Notes: generated by a model not told the origin, from the letters alone. Positions 54,126-63,538 are shown, counted from the stretch's first letter. The stretch: 64,000 nt of DNA from Pseudomonas flavescens (GCF_013408425.1 NZ_JACBYV010000001.1:4216001-4280000); one strand, 5' to 3'. A program made the numbers and translations.

Positions 54126-55367
54126 ATGTACAGCCTCTACGCTAAAACGAAAGAAAATCTCAAGCACGCCACTTATGCAGGACAAAGTATATGCAACCCT
54201 GCCTCAGCGGTACTCGCCCATCTGTTCTTCGATAATCGACCTGCGCTGAAGAAAATTCGCAGGGCCATCAAGTTGATTCGTTTGACGCCGCGCTACAGCT
54301 GCCGCGACGAATTGACGGGAGATACCTACATCTGGCATTGCGACCGCGACGACCAGACACGACTGGCTCTGGGTATCGGTCGCGAGCTGGCATCCGACAG
54401 GAAGCTCAGCACCTGCTACATACCGGCCATCAAGGAAGATGCCTACAAATCTCTGGACTGGTCGGCCATGTATACGGCATTGAAAATAGTGCGCACCTGC
54501 AAGCAACCCGTTGTTGAGCGGTTCTATATATTCAGCGCGCTCTGTTACACCATCAAGCACATGAAAGCCATCGAAAGATATGGAATCACCGAACGGATAA
54601 CCTCGCTGGTAAGCTACAACAGCGCCAATATACCCGAGTGCTTTCTGGTCAGCGCCTGCCGACAGCGAGGTATCAGGACCTATTCGCTACAACATGGTCT
54701 GTATCATCGCTACCGTAACGAAAGCCCCATCGACATCATCAACTATGAAAATGTCACCGCGCAGACGCTGCTGGTCTGGAGCGAGTTCTGCCGAGCGGAA
54801 ATAGATGCATTTCATCGTGATCGTGGCCAGGCGGCCGATTTCGAGATACAGGTTGCTGGCTATATCAACCCGCCACATCAACAACCAGTTGCCATCGAGC
54901 GATCGAGCTCGGCTGGCCCGCATATCCTTTGCCTGCTGCCGGGCAAACGCTATGTCGCGGACAGCGTGAAACTGCTCAGCGAATTGGCCGAACTGCCAGA
55001 AAATTACCAGTTGACCATTCGTCTGCATCCGCTACTTGCAGGCAATGCTGCACTCATCGAAGCACTGCCTGCACGCGCGACACTCGACGACAGCTCAACG
55101 CTTACGCAGACGCTAGCCACTCAGCGCTATGATCTGGCGGTGGGATTCAACACCACCAGTCTGTTCGAAGTCACTCTGTTCGGTGTTCCCTGCGCTGTTT
55201 ACCGTGCTCCGAGCCTGAATCTCGAGACTCAGGCTCTGCCCGCATTTACAAACGCTGGAGAGCTCATCACCCTGCTCAGATCGACGGTTGATGTCAGCAT
55301 GCTTGCCGATTACCTCCTCGGGGCTTCGCTCTTTCGCTATCGCGAAATCACTCACGCCGGGCATTAG
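54126..55367 (+). CDS. Unassigned protein, GT-B-like pattern
   Basis: 413 residues, A+T-richer than its neighbours. Visible pattern: RTYSLQHGLYHRY, TLLVWSEFCRAEI, GPHILCLLPGKRYV, YQLTIRLHPLL and YDLAVGFNTTSLFEVTLFGVP. This order (QHG, W-x-E/G, HP, then N/S-T-T-S-L-E and GVP) resembles polysaccharide GT-B enzymes of the CDP-glycerol or capsule type, but similarity is weak. It is the only + strand gene between 46.7 and 64 kb, convergent with a GT2. Start ATG at 54126; the frame is open upstream. Confidence 0.6.
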   Translation: MYSLYAKTKENLKHATYAGQSICNPASAVLAHLFFDNRPALKKIRRAIKLIRLTPRYSCRDELTGDTYIWHCDRDDQTRLALGIGRELASDRKLSTCYIPAIKEDAYKSLDWSAMYTALKIVRTCKQPVVERFYIFSALCYTIKHMKAIERYGITERITSLVSYNSANIPECFLVSACRQRGIRTYSLQHGLYHRYRNESPIDIINYENVTAQTLLVWSEFCRAEIDAFHRDRGQAADFEIQVAGYINPPHQQPVAIERSSSAGPHILCLLPGKRYVADSVKLLSELAELPENYQLTIRLHPLLAGNAALIEALPARATLDDSSTLTQTLATQRYDLAVGFNTTSLFEVTLFGVPCAVYRAPSLNLETQALPAFTNAGELITLLRSTVDVSMLADYLLGASLFRYREITHAGH

Positions 55368-56224
55368 CGCAGCAGGAATCTTAGCGCCACACGCCAGAGC
55401 GAGGGATATCGTCGAATCCTCACACCTCTCAGCCATCGCAAACGAATCGACAATGGCAGATGAGCCCGCCTCAGCAAACGCAACCAGTAACGCACCGCCA
55501 ATGCTTCCTTGCGGCGGATCTGCGCCTCGCTCATATCGGAAACGCTGTGCATCGGCATTTGCACAGGTGGATCTGCGGCATAGGCGAGCGCGTGCAACGC
55601 CCAGGCCTCACGAAAACTGCCAAGGGAAAAGTGCAGCAGATCGATATCGAAAGCCACGCCAACCTTGCCAACCTGGGCAACGCGGAGACTGAAGTCGACA
55701 TCGTAAAAATGAAAGCCCCTCAAACGCTCGTCGAAACGAACCGCGGCCCAGACCGAGCGCCTGACGAACATCCAGACACCATCCAGGGCAACCACGGGAA
55801 CGCAACTCGCTGCGGCATATGCATCCGGCTTCGCGAAGGCGAGTGTCGCACCCTCACGTGAAACGCCATGGCGCACATTGATGCACAGGTCGTCCTCGTC
55901 CCCACTGTGCCAGCCGGATGGGACTCTCGCCTTATAGCGACTTCCCGCAAGGCCGATCATTGCCAACTCGGTGTCAGCCGCGAAATGAGAGATGGCAAGC
56001 TGCCCCCACCCAGCGCTCAGAAATTCGACGTCTTCGTGAACGAAGCAGATGAACTCGTGACTGGCTCGGGACGCACCTTCGTTGTAGACCTCGCAGAGCC
56101 CGCGGCCCTCGACGCTGTTGTCCACCGCGATAAGCTCGTACTCGACCCCGATGGTCGCTGCGATATTACTGGCAACTGCCTGCAAGCGCGCCGACTGGGC
56201 GCTGCAGATGACGATGGAGATCAA
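55364..56224 (-). CDS. Glycosyltransferase-like family-2 protein
   Basis: 286 residues. GT-A-like: MISIVICSAQSARLQAVASN, LIAVDNSVEGRGLCEVYNEG, FICFVHEDVEFLSAGWGQL and LDGVWMFVRRSVWAAVRFDE. Start is TTG at 56224, preceded by GGAG. The HEDVEF segment in place of a canonical DxD fits the streptomycin-biosynthesis StrF type (PF13712). Sugar unknown. Its 3' end overlaps the converging gene by 4 nt. Confidence 0.8.
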   Translation of the reverse strand: MISIVICSAQSARLQAVASNIAATIGVEYELIAVDNSVEGRGLCEVYNEGASRASHEFICFVHEDVEFLSAGWGQLAISHFAADTELAMIGLAGSRYKARVPSGWHSGDEDDLCINVRHGVSREGATLAFAKPDAYAAASCVPVVALDGVWMFVRRSVWAAVRFDERLRGFHFYDVDFSLRVAQVGKVGVAFDIDLLHFSLGSFREAWALHALAYAADPPVQMPMHSVSDMSEAQIRRKEALAVRYWLRLLRRAHLPLSIRLRWLRGVRIRRYPSLWRVALRFLLR

Positions 56225-56252
56225 ATGATGCTCCGCACGAGTGGAAGGCCGG

Positions 56253-57053
56253 TCATTTGATTTTCTTCAATCCGAAATAGTAGAGCGGGAACTTGAGGTA
56301 CAGCTTGAGTTTTTTACGGGTCAGGTAGCCCAGCCCCTTGCCATGCCATTTCTCTTCGAAGGTGTACTTGGAACGCTTGGTCATCAGCCACTGCCGCGCC
56401 GAGGTATGCGTACTCAAGGTCCGGCTATCGAGGTGATCGACAACGGAGGAGGTAACGAGAACGTGCCTGAGCCCATGGGACTGCAGCGTCAGCGCATAGT
56501 CGTTGTCGGCGTACCAGAAGTAGAAACGCTCATCCAGCTCGCCAATGACATCCAGAATCGAACGACGAAACACCAGGCACCAGCCGGATATTTCGCGCAA
56601 CACTCCATAGCCGGGATAAACACCACTACGCAGAGCGAAACCATTGCGCGGATGATGCAGAGAGCAAGCCGGGCTGGCGCTGCTGACCCCGAGATCACTT
56701 TCGAACACCTGAAGCAGCTCGGATGCCCAGCCGGGATGAAAGGACAGGTCGTTGTTGCAAATGGCAACGAAGGGGGCCTGGCCCTCTCTGATACCCAGAT
56801 TCATGTATGCGTGATAATTGAAAGGCGTGCTGGGATACAGCGTCGTTACTCCAGGCTGCCGATACACAGGGCTGTCGGCATTCGACTCGAGCACCCAAAC
56901 CCGGAAACGGATCTTCGCCGGGTCTTCAGACGCGACGAGCGAGTCCAGGCAATGCTCGGTAACCTGGCGCAAGGCTTCATCCTTGGCGAAGCTGAGAATT
57001 ACCACATCGAAACAAGCGGGCAACTCAGGCGAGCCCGCAACGGAATCAGTCAT
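56253..57053 (-). CDS. Family-2 glycosyltransferase (rhamnosyltransferase-like)
   Basis: 266 residues. GT-A: DVVILSFAKDEALRQVTEHC, RVWVLESNADSPVYRQPGVT, APFVAICNNDLSFHPGWASE with a NDL version of DxD, and WYADNDYALTLQSHGLRH. Start MTDSVAGSPELP at 57053. It follows the gene ending at 57104 by 50 nt and precedes the next by 28 nt, so it belongs to the same unit. Acceptor unknown. Confidence 0.83.
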   Translation of the reverse strand: MTDSVAGSPELPACFDVVILSFAKDEALRQVTEHCLDSLVASEDPAKIRFRVWVLESNADSPVYRQPGVTTLYPSTPFNYHAYMNLGIREGQAPFVAICNNDLSFHPGWASELLQVFESDLGVSSASPACSLHHPRNGFALRSGVYPGYGVLREISGWCLVFRRSILDVIGELDERFYFWYADNDYALTLQSHGLRHVLVTSSVVDHLDSRTLSTHTSARQWLMTKRSKYTFEEKWHGKGLGYLTRKKLKLYLKFPLYYFGLKKIK

Positions 57054-57103
57054 AAGAAAACATAATCTCAGGAAATACAGGGCAAGCCTGATAAAGCCAT
57101 GGG

Positions 57104-58177
57104 TCAATCACAGGCAAGAATACGTCCGACGCGATTCGCCCAGGTATGGTGTTCGAGAAAGCGCGCTCGACCATTTTGCGCAATGCGCTCGCGCTCTTGC
57201 GGATGAGCCAGATAATAACGGACCTTTTCGCTCAACTCCGCACCAGAACGAAACACCTCGATATCCCGCCCTGGGGTGAACAGCGAAGCGATTTCCTCGC
57301 AATAATCGGTCAACAGGAAGCAACCCGCAGCTACTGCCTCGAATATTCGCAGGTTCACACCCGTCTCGGCGCCATAGAAATCCGATCGAGTGATATTCAG
57401 CACTATCCGTGAGCTCTGCAACAGCGTCTGAAGCTCTTCTCCCCAGACAGGGCGATCATCGACGCACTCGCGCAGCGACGAGGACATGAGCGAGTAGTTA
57501 CGGCGCCAGCGATTGCCGCGTATGGCCAGATTTTCACGGATGTTTTCCAGCAGGAAAACCCGACGCAAATCGGCACTACCGACAAACAGGACGTCGCGAT
57601 CCTTGTCTTTTCCCAACTCTGGAACCACCACCGCTCCAAACGGCAAATGCAGTGCATTCAGGCCCAGTGTTTCACGGAAAAAACGCGTAGTCGTTTCAGA
57701 GAAAGAAAATAGCTGGTCATAGCGGGGTAGCTCTTGCTCGATGAAATACAGGAACTCCCGACGTTTCGAATAGAGGTTGCAACTATCGGTATCGTAGAGG
57801 ATGAAGCGGGCACCAGCGCTGCGTACCATTTCGGCCACTTGAGCGACGTCATAGTGCTTGTAGAGGAAACCGACCACCAAGACATGAGTAGGTGCCTCCT
57901 GCTCCAGCACTCTGCGCAGTGGTTCCAGAGACAGACGCGGCAAGTGCGAGAAACCCTCCCGATCCCGGGCCTTGTTACGGGCCTTGAAGAGCGCCGAAGA
58001 CAACCCGTACCACTGTCTGGGTTTCTGTTTCAGCGCATCCCAGTGGACAGCTCGGCTGCCGGCCTGCAAAAACGCATCGAACAGTTCACGGCCCAGTGGC
58101 ACACCACCTATTCCATCGATAATCAGGTACTTGCGCTCGCTCGCAACCGGCGCACCCGCCCTTGGCATCTCCAGCAT
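57104..58177 (-). CDS. CgeB/YkvP-like GT-B glycosyltransferase
   Basis: 357 residues. GT-B pattern: KYLIIDGIGGVPLGRELFDA, ARFILYDTDSCNLYSKRREF, DVLFVGSADLRRVFLLENIR and the family signature ETGVNLRIFEAVAAGCFLLT, typical of the CgeB / spore-maturation YkvP-like group. The surrounding transferases suggest a role in core or capsule sugar transfer (inference). Confidence 0.8.
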   Translation of the reverse strand: MLEMPRAGAPVASERKYLIIDGIGGVPLGRELFDAFLQAGSRAVHWDALKQKPRQWYGLSSALFKARNKARDREGFSHLPRLSLEPLRRVLEQEAPTHVLVVGFLYKHYDVAQVAEMVRSAGARFILYDTDSCNLYSKRREFLYFIEQELPRYDQLFSFSETTTRFFRETLGLNALHLPFGAVVVPELGKDKDRDVLFVGSADLRRVFLLENIRENLAIRGNRWRRNYSLMSSSLRECVDDRPVWGEELQTLLQSSRIVLNITRSDFYGAETGVNLRIFEAVAAGCFLLTDYCEEIASLFTPGRDIEVFRSGAELSEKVRYYLAHPQERERIAQNGRARFLEHHTWANRVGRILACD

Positions 58178-58284
58178 GATTCAATATCCATCCAAAAGCA
58201 GTGGCCCGCAGCGGTAAGGGACCGCAACAGGCATATCGAATTCTTTCATCCCGTACTGACAACCGTTAAGTAAGCACCAGCCAC

Positions 58285-59190
58285 CTAACCACGCTGACGC
58301 TTGAACAGAAGGTGGCGAAAGCGCTTGAGCAGTTGACGATCCCACTGACGAAGGGGAATTTCGGCAAACAGACTCCAGGCGAATCGCTTGTCATGAGTGA
58401 CAGCGGGCCCAAGGATCTTGGTGAGCAGACGGGCTTTGCCCGACTCGTAGGCCGGATGTTCACGATAAAGATCCAGCAACTGCATGCCATAACGGTATTC
58501 GGCCAGATAATTGCCCGACAAGCCATTGCCATGCTTGCGATACAGCGTGACCGCAGCAGGAAGCACATCGATGAGGTAACCAGAATGAGCCGTTTTCAGG
58601 GTCATCTGGAAATCCTGTACGCGCAGTGCCGGATCATATCCCCCCGCAGCAATCATCGCATCGCGGCGGTACATAACCAGATTGCCGCCAACCACCAAGG
58701 CGGCAGCCAGGGCCTGGGCAAAGTCATAACGGCGCACCTGGCGGGCCTTGTCTTTTTTGGGCAAGGCCTGACCCTGCTGATCGATTCGCAAGGCACGCCC
58801 CCCGAGACAACCGACTTCGGGATGCGCAATGAGATAATCGGCCTGCAGGGCGAGACGCCCGGGCACCATCACATCATCGGCATCGAAGGTCGCCACGAAC
58901 TCCCCACAAGCCAGCTCTAGCCCCTTGTTGAGCGCTGCACTGACGCCCTGGTTATGCTGACGGACAAACTCGGCACGGCGAATGTTCGGGTACCGGCGCC
59001 AGTCCTGCAAAGCCTCCTCGATCCGCAAGGCACTGTCGTCGGTAGAACCATCGTCGACGACGATCAACTCTATGGCTTCGTAGTCCTGCTGCAAAATGCT
59101 GCGCAATGCATCGCCGACGTAGGCACCGTAGTTGTAGCAAGGCACGATGACGCTCACCAGGGGGCGAATGGAGCGTACCGTTTCGCTCAC
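58285..59190 (-). CDS. Family-2 glycosyltransferase, paralogue of the one at 46719
   Basis: 301 residues, GTG start at 59190 overlapping the WapH-like stop by 4 nt (GTGA). GT-A: PLVSVIVPCYNYGAYVGDAL, VVDDGSTDDSALRI, FVATFDADDVMVPGRLALQA, and GGYDPALRVQDFQMTLKTAH. Alignable over its whole length with the 46719 protein (ADDVMxPxRL, GGxDPxxRxxDxxxxLxxAHxGYxIDxL). WapR and MigA are such a rhamnosyltransferase pair in P. aeruginosa, so this may be the counterpart. Confidence 0.85.
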   Translation of the reverse strand: MSETVRSIRPLVSVIVPCYNYGAYVGDALRSILQQDYEAIELIVVDDGSTDDSALRIEEALQDWRRYPNIRRAEFVRQHNQGVSAALNKGLELACGEFVATFDADDVMVPGRLALQADYLIAHPEVGCLGGRALRIDQQGQALPKKDKARQVRRYDFAQALAAALVVGGNLVMYRRDAMIAAGGYDPALRVQDFQMTLKTAHSGYLIDVLPAAVTLYRKHGNGLSGNYLAEYRYGMQLLDLYREHPAYESGKARLLTKILGPAVTHDKRFAWSLFAEIPLRQWDRQLLKRFRHLLFKRQRG

Positions 59191-60320
59191 AACCGACACG
59201 CAGGCCACGCAGAGAGCGCGCTGAAGAAACACGGTGCTACGGCCGAGTCGACGAATCGACTTTGCAGCCGCTTACGCATGTCCTCGCGAAGGTGATCCAG
59301 CTCACCCTGGCTCACCGATGCGACTTTCTGCAGGCTATCGGACAACGCGTGCCAGTCCCCAAAGGCGAACAATTGGCCTTTTTCGCCAACCACCTCACGC
59401 CCACCACCACAATCGCTACACACCACAGGCAAACCCGCAGCCATTGCCTCGAGCAGGACCATGCCGAACGGTTCGTGATCCGAGCTCAGCGCGAATGCAT
59501 CGAAAGCGGTGAAGTAACGCCGGGCGTGTGGAACCTGCCCCAGGAAGCGAACCTGCTGGGTGATGCCCAGCGTCTCGACCAAAGCCTTGAGCTCGGCCTC
59601 CAGCCTACCTTTACCAGCAATCACCAAAAGACTGTTTCCCGGCAAGGTCGGCAACGCGTCGGCGAAAGCACGAATGAGCGTCGCCTGATCCTTGTCTGGA
59701 TGCAGCCGCCCGACGTTGCCGATTACCCAGGCCCCCTCAGGCAACCCAAGGGCCTCACGCGCGCAAGAGCGGGACAATTGCTCCGCCTCAACGGCCTGCA
59801 AATCGATACGATTGTAGAGCGTCTGAATTCGCTGCAATGGCCAGCTTGGCAGACAGGCGCGCAAGTCATCGCGCACCGCGTCGGAGACGCCGAACAGATA
59901 CAAGCGCTTGCGAAACAGATTGGCGAAGAGCTGGCGCGAACGGCGCTCGTAATCTCCGAACGCATGATGGATTCCAACCACCGGAAGCTTCGTGCCCAGT
60001 AGTGCCACATAAGCAGGCTTCGAGCGATGAGCAATGCACAGCGCGAAATTACGCTCAGCGGCAATGCGACGAATCGCACGAACTGCACCGAGCTTGAGAC
60101 CTCTCAGGGCCCTGCTGGAATAACCAAGAAACACCACCTCATCGGAAGCAGAACCTCTTTCCACTTCGGCGCTGTATTCCCCGGTCAGGTAAACGGTCAA
60201 AACCTTGTATGGCGTGTTCGCGAAAAGCACCCCGTACTGTCGGGCGCAATCAAGAAACGGCCCATCGTAGCCATGGCATATCTGCAGCACCCATACCTGA
60301 CTCGTCTTATTAGTATCCAT
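59187..60320 (-). CDS. wapH: Family-4 glycosyltransferase (WapH-like)
   Basis: 377 residues. GT-B: WVLQICHGYDGPFLDCARQY, ALCIAHRSKPAYVALLGTKL, VIGNVGRLHPDKDQATLIRA and SSDHEPFGMVLLEAMAAGLP. It resembles PA5004 (WapH), an outer-core glucosyltransferase of P. aeruginosa, and lies, as there, near the carbamoyltransferase gene, here separated by a pyruvyl transferase. Start ATG at 60320. The symbol is from family resemblance and position and is not certain. Confidence 0.75.
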   Translation of the reverse strand: MDTNKTSQVWVLQICHGYDGPFLDCARQYGVLFANTPYKVLTVYLTGEYSAEVERGSASDEVVFLGYSSRALRGLKLGAVRAIRRIAAERNFALCIAHRSKPAYVALLGTKLPVVGIHHAFGDYERRSRQLFANLFRKRLYLFGVSDAVRDDLRACLPSWPLQRIQTLYNRIDLQAVEAEQLSRSCAREALGLPEGAWVIGNVGRLHPDKDQATLIRAFADALPTLPGNSLLVIAGKGRLEAELKALVETLGITQQVRFLGQVPHARRYFTAFDAFALSSDHEPFGMVLLEAMAAGLPVVCSDCGGGREVVGEKGQLFAFGDWHALSDSLQKVASVSQGELDHLREDMRKRLQSRFVDSAVAPCFFSALSAWPACRL

Positions 60321-60614
60321 CGATTCCGACTCTGTCCATGGTAACGAAGCGCGCTGCGTTGCAGTGCGCGCGATAGTCAGCGTTCGACCAGGCATTGAAT
60401 TCCCGAGCCACGGCGCCCGAAATACCTAGTCAAACTTTTGGACTGACGTCGTTGAGAAAACTGACGAGATCGTCAGGTTCAATGTTTTCGATGAATGACG
60501 AAATTACGCCTGGGGATGGCGGATTTGACCCGGCTATGGGGGTGGCAAGATGGCGCCCATCGGGGCGATGAGCTGACTGCGCAGGCGGATAGTCCACCTG
60601 CACATGAAAAGATC
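60321..60614. other. Intergenic region upstream of wapH
   Basis: 294 nt with no gene, between the pyruvyl transferase stop and the WapH-like start. The long gap in an otherwise tightly packed minus-strand run suggests a separate promoter for the WapH-like gene. No RNA element, repeat or operator was recognised. Confidence 0.45.
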
Positions 60615-61688
60615 TCAGTGTTGCTGAGCGACTCTGGCGATCTGCGCCATCTCAGCGAACATCGCCTCGGCCTGCACACGGGCTTGCTGCAGGAAGATCC
60701 CGATGCTCACCTGCTCGGACTCGCTGAACGCGATCTGGCCGGCGGCATTGACAGCCTGTTCGTACGAAGGCTGAAGGCGCCCAACCAGGCCGACCTGTGC
60801 CAGCAAGGCCTCGATCTTGTGGGTATTGGAGGGCAAGGCGTAAAAGGGCGTACCGGTGACCAGGCAGAGTGTGACCAGGTGAAAGCGCCCGGTAATCACC
60901 CCCTCCGATCGACCGAGAAGACCTAGAAACCGACGCGTCGACAGCACCGCATAACGCCAGCGCAGCCTGTCGATCAGAGAAGCAGGCAGATCGGCGGGGT
61001 AAGAGTGGAAATAACTAGCGGCAATGCGCCGGTAAGCCTTCAGGCGCTTGCGCAGGTTCTTGCGCAAATAGAAGTCGAACCCCTTGCCCAGTTGCAGAGG
61101 GGCAAGAGTACGAATGCTCACATAACGCAGGTGTTGCCTGACCTTTGTTATCCGCCATGCCTCGACAAGCCGCTCATTGATAACGCTACCGTTGACCAGC
61201 ATGCCGCTACGGGGCCTGCTAGGCGCAGCGTGCCGGTAAGACAACGTCAGGTCGGGCACGACTTCCGCGGACACATCGACAGCGGCCAGCGCGGCCTTGC
61301 TCATCGTGTCGCGCACGAACAGCTTGGTAAAACAGTGAGCGTGGGCATTGAGCCGGTCATTGTTCTGCCAGACCGAATTGATCAGGAAGCAGGGAACGCC
61401 ATGTTCCTGACAATATCGGGCAAGCGCTCCATAGCGCATCGCCAGCGGTGCATCGTCGTGCATGGTGCCCTCACCATTGACCAGGCACAGATCCGCAGCA
61501 CGAATGTCACGCTGCAGATCGGCGTCCGTCTGCCAATCGTGGTGCATCGGGCAGGAGCGCTGAATATCGATACCTGCCTGCCCGGCCAAGGTGAAAATCT
61601 GCCGCATCACCAGTTGGCAGCCGTGGTGATTTTCAGAAGAAGTATCGTTGAACAGCAGCGCCTTCAATCGCACCTGGGCAACGGACAC
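60615..61688 (-). CDS. Polysaccharide pyruvyl transferase family protein
   Basis: 357 residues. PF04230-type pattern: LLFNDTSSENHHGCQLVMRQ, then ADLCLVNGEGTMHDD and a late SEGVITGRFHLVTLCLVTGTPFYALPSNTHKIE with the conserved GRFH. Such enzymes add pyruvate ketals to sugars, though some have other roles. GTG start at 61688 has GAGGAG upstream, inside the end of wapO. It sits between wapO and the WapH-like gene; a longer open frame upstream overlaps wapO and is not coding. Confidence 0.85.
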   Translation of the reverse strand: MSVAQVRLKALLFNDTSSENHHGCQLVMRQIFTLAGQAGIDIQRSCPMHHDWQTDADLQRDIRAADLCLVNGEGTMHDDAPLAMRYGALARYCQEHGVPCFLINSVWQNNDRLNAHAHCFTKLFVRDTMSKAALAAVDVSAEVVPDLTLSYRHAAPSRPRSGMLVNGSVINERLVEAWRITKVRQHLRYVSIRTLAPLQLGKGFDFYLRKNLRKRLKAYRRIAASYFHSYPADLPASLIDRLRWRYAVLSTRRFLGLLGRSEGVITGRFHLVTLCLVTGTPFYALPSNTHKIEALLAQVGLVGRLQPSYEQAVNAAGQIAFSESEQVSIGIFLQQARVQAEAMFAEMAQIARVAQQH

Positions 61689-61690
61689 CC

Positions 61691-63460
61691 CTACCGCTCC
61701 TCGCCGCTGACCGTATCGCCACTCAAGACGCCGTCCTTCACCACCAAGATATCTTCCATGATCAGGTACTGCAGATCCGAGCCGAAGAACATGTTCAACG
61801 CATCGGTGGGCGAGCAGATCATCGGCTCGCCACGGCGGTTCAGCGAGGTGTTCAGGGACACGCCGTTGCCAGTGAGTTTTTCCAGCTCCAGCATCAGGTC
61901 GTACCAGCGCGGATTGAATTCGCGCTTGAGGACCTGAGCACGGGAAGTGCCGTCTTCGTGCACGACTTCGCTGACGCGCTCCTTCCATTCGTCGTTGACC
62001 TCGAAGGTGAAGGTCATGAACGGACTCGGGTGGTCGACCTTGAGCATCTGCTCGGCGACGGTATCGAGCATCGACGGGCAGAAGGGTCTCCAGCGCTCGC
62101 GGAACTTGATCTGTTCGTTGATGCGGTCGGCCACGCCCGGGATGCTCGGGCACCCGATGATGGAGCGACCACCAAGGGCGCGCGGGCCGAACTCCATGCG
62201 GCCCTGGAACCAGGCCACGGGATTGCCGTCGACCATGATCTGCGCGATGCGCTGCGGCGTGTCGTCGATCCGCTGCCATTTCGGCGCATGCGGGTGCCGG
62301 GCACAAGCCGCGATGACGTCTTCATTGGAATAGGCCGGGCCGAGGTAGACGTGCTCCATCTTCTCGACCGGCACGCCGCGCTTGTGAGAAACGTAGGCAG
62401 CGGCACCGACCGAGGTACCGGCGTCGCCGGAAGCCGGCTGAACGAACAGTTCCTTGACCTCGGGGCGGGCGATGATCTTCTGGTTGAGCTTGACGTTCAG
62501 CGCACAGCCACCGGCGAAGGCGATCTTGCCGGTTTCGCGGATGATGTCGCCCAGGTAGTAATCCATCATCTCCAGCGCCAGCTTCTCGAACAGTGCCTGC
62601 ATGCTGGCGGCATAGTGGATGTAGGGATCGTCGGCGATATCGCCTTCGCGCTTGGGCCCCAACCACTCGATCAGCTTGGGCGAGAAGTAGAAGCCCTTGC
62701 CCTTTTCCTTGTAGCGGCGCAGGCCGATGACGTTGGCGTAGTCGGTGTTGATCACCAGCTCGCCGTTCTCGAACTTGGCCAAACGGGAAAAATCGTACTT
62801 GCTGGCATCACCATAGGGCGCCATGCCCATGACCTTGAATTCACCGTCGAGCATCTCGAAGCCGAGGAATTCGGTGACCGCGCCATACAGGCCACCAAGG
62901 GAATCCGGATCGTAGAATTCCTTGATCTTGTGGATGCGGCCGTTCTCGCCATAGCCGAAGAAGGTGGTGGCGTACTCGCCCTTGCCATCGATACCGAGGA
63001 TCGCGGTCTTCTCGGTGAACCCCGAGCAGTGATAGGCGCTGGCGGCATGAGCCAGGTGATGCTCGACCGGCTCGATCTTGACCTTCTTGGCGTCGAAGCC
63101 GAGCTGCTCCAGGCACCAGACGATCTTCTTGCGGTAGCGCTTGTAGCGACGGTTACCCATGAGAATGGCGTCGAGGGCACGATCCGGCGCATACCAGTAG
63201 CGCTTGGCGTAGTGCCAGCGTTCCTTGCCGAACAGGCTGATCGGAGCGAAGGGAATCGCCACCACGTCGACGTCCGACGGCTTGATGCCCGCCTGCTCCA
63301 GGCAGAACTTGGCCGACTCGTAGGGCATGCGATTCTTCGCGTGCTTGTCGCGCACGAAGCGCTCTTCTTCGGCAGCCGCGATCAACTTGCCGTCGATATA
63401 CAACGCCGCGGATGGGTCATGGCTGAGGGCGCCGGAAAGGCCAAGAATCGTCAATGCCAC
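61691..63460 (-). CDS. wapO: WapO-type carbamoyltransferase
   Basis: 589 residues. NodU/CmcH family: ILGLSGALSHDPSAALYIDG, metal-binding HHLAHAASAYHCSGF, GIDGKGEYATTFFGYG, FAGGCALNVKLNQKI and FGPRALGGRSIIGCPS. It carbamoylates sugars from carbamoyl phosphate; in P. aeruginosa the enzyme next to wapH (PA5005) modifies heptose II of the core. Only 2 nt separate its stop codon from the pyruvyl transferase start. Confidence 0.93.
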   Translation of the reverse strand: MALTILGLSGALSHDPSAALYIDGKLIAAAEEERFVRDKHAKNRMPYESAKFCLEQAGIKPSDVDVVAIPFAPISLFGKERWHYAKRYWYAPDRALDAILMGNRRYKRYRKKIVWCLEQLGFDAKKVKIEPVEHHLAHAASAYHCSGFTEKTAILGIDGKGEYATTFFGYGENGRIHKIKEFYDPDSLGGLYGAVTEFLGFEMLDGEFKVMGMAPYGDASKYDFSRLAKFENGELVINTDYANVIGLRRYKEKGKGFYFSPKLIEWLGPKREGDIADDPYIHYAASMQALFEKLALEMMDYYLGDIIRETGKIAFAGGCALNVKLNQKIIARPEVKELFVQPASGDAGTSVGAAAYVSHKRGVPVEKMEHVYLGPAYSNEDVIAACARHPHAPKWQRIDDTPQRIAQIMVDGNPVAWFQGRMEFGPRALGGRSIIGCPSIPGVADRINEQIKFRERWRPFCPSMLDTVAEQMLKVDHPSPFMTFTFEVNDEWKERVSEVVHEDGTSRAQVLKREFNPRWYDLMLELEKLTGNGVSLNTSLNRRGEPMICSPTDALNMFFGSDLQYLIMEDILVVKDGVLSGDTVSGEER

Positions 63461-63538
63461 GGATAAAGCCTCTTAGTGCGCTTGCCGAACGTCGACAAAC
63501 GCGATTGTTTGGTTTCGCCAAGCCTGCCTGGAGCGGGC

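Noticed and set aside
60615..62306. Reading the pyruvyl transferase as a 563-residue protein
   Set aside because: The first 200 residues overlap wapO in another frame and lack similarity; the GTG at 61688 with GAGGAG explains the start.
61958..63466. 502-codon + strand open frame opposite wapO
   Set aside because: Antisense shadow of a well-supported carbamoyltransferase; composition is unlike a protein.
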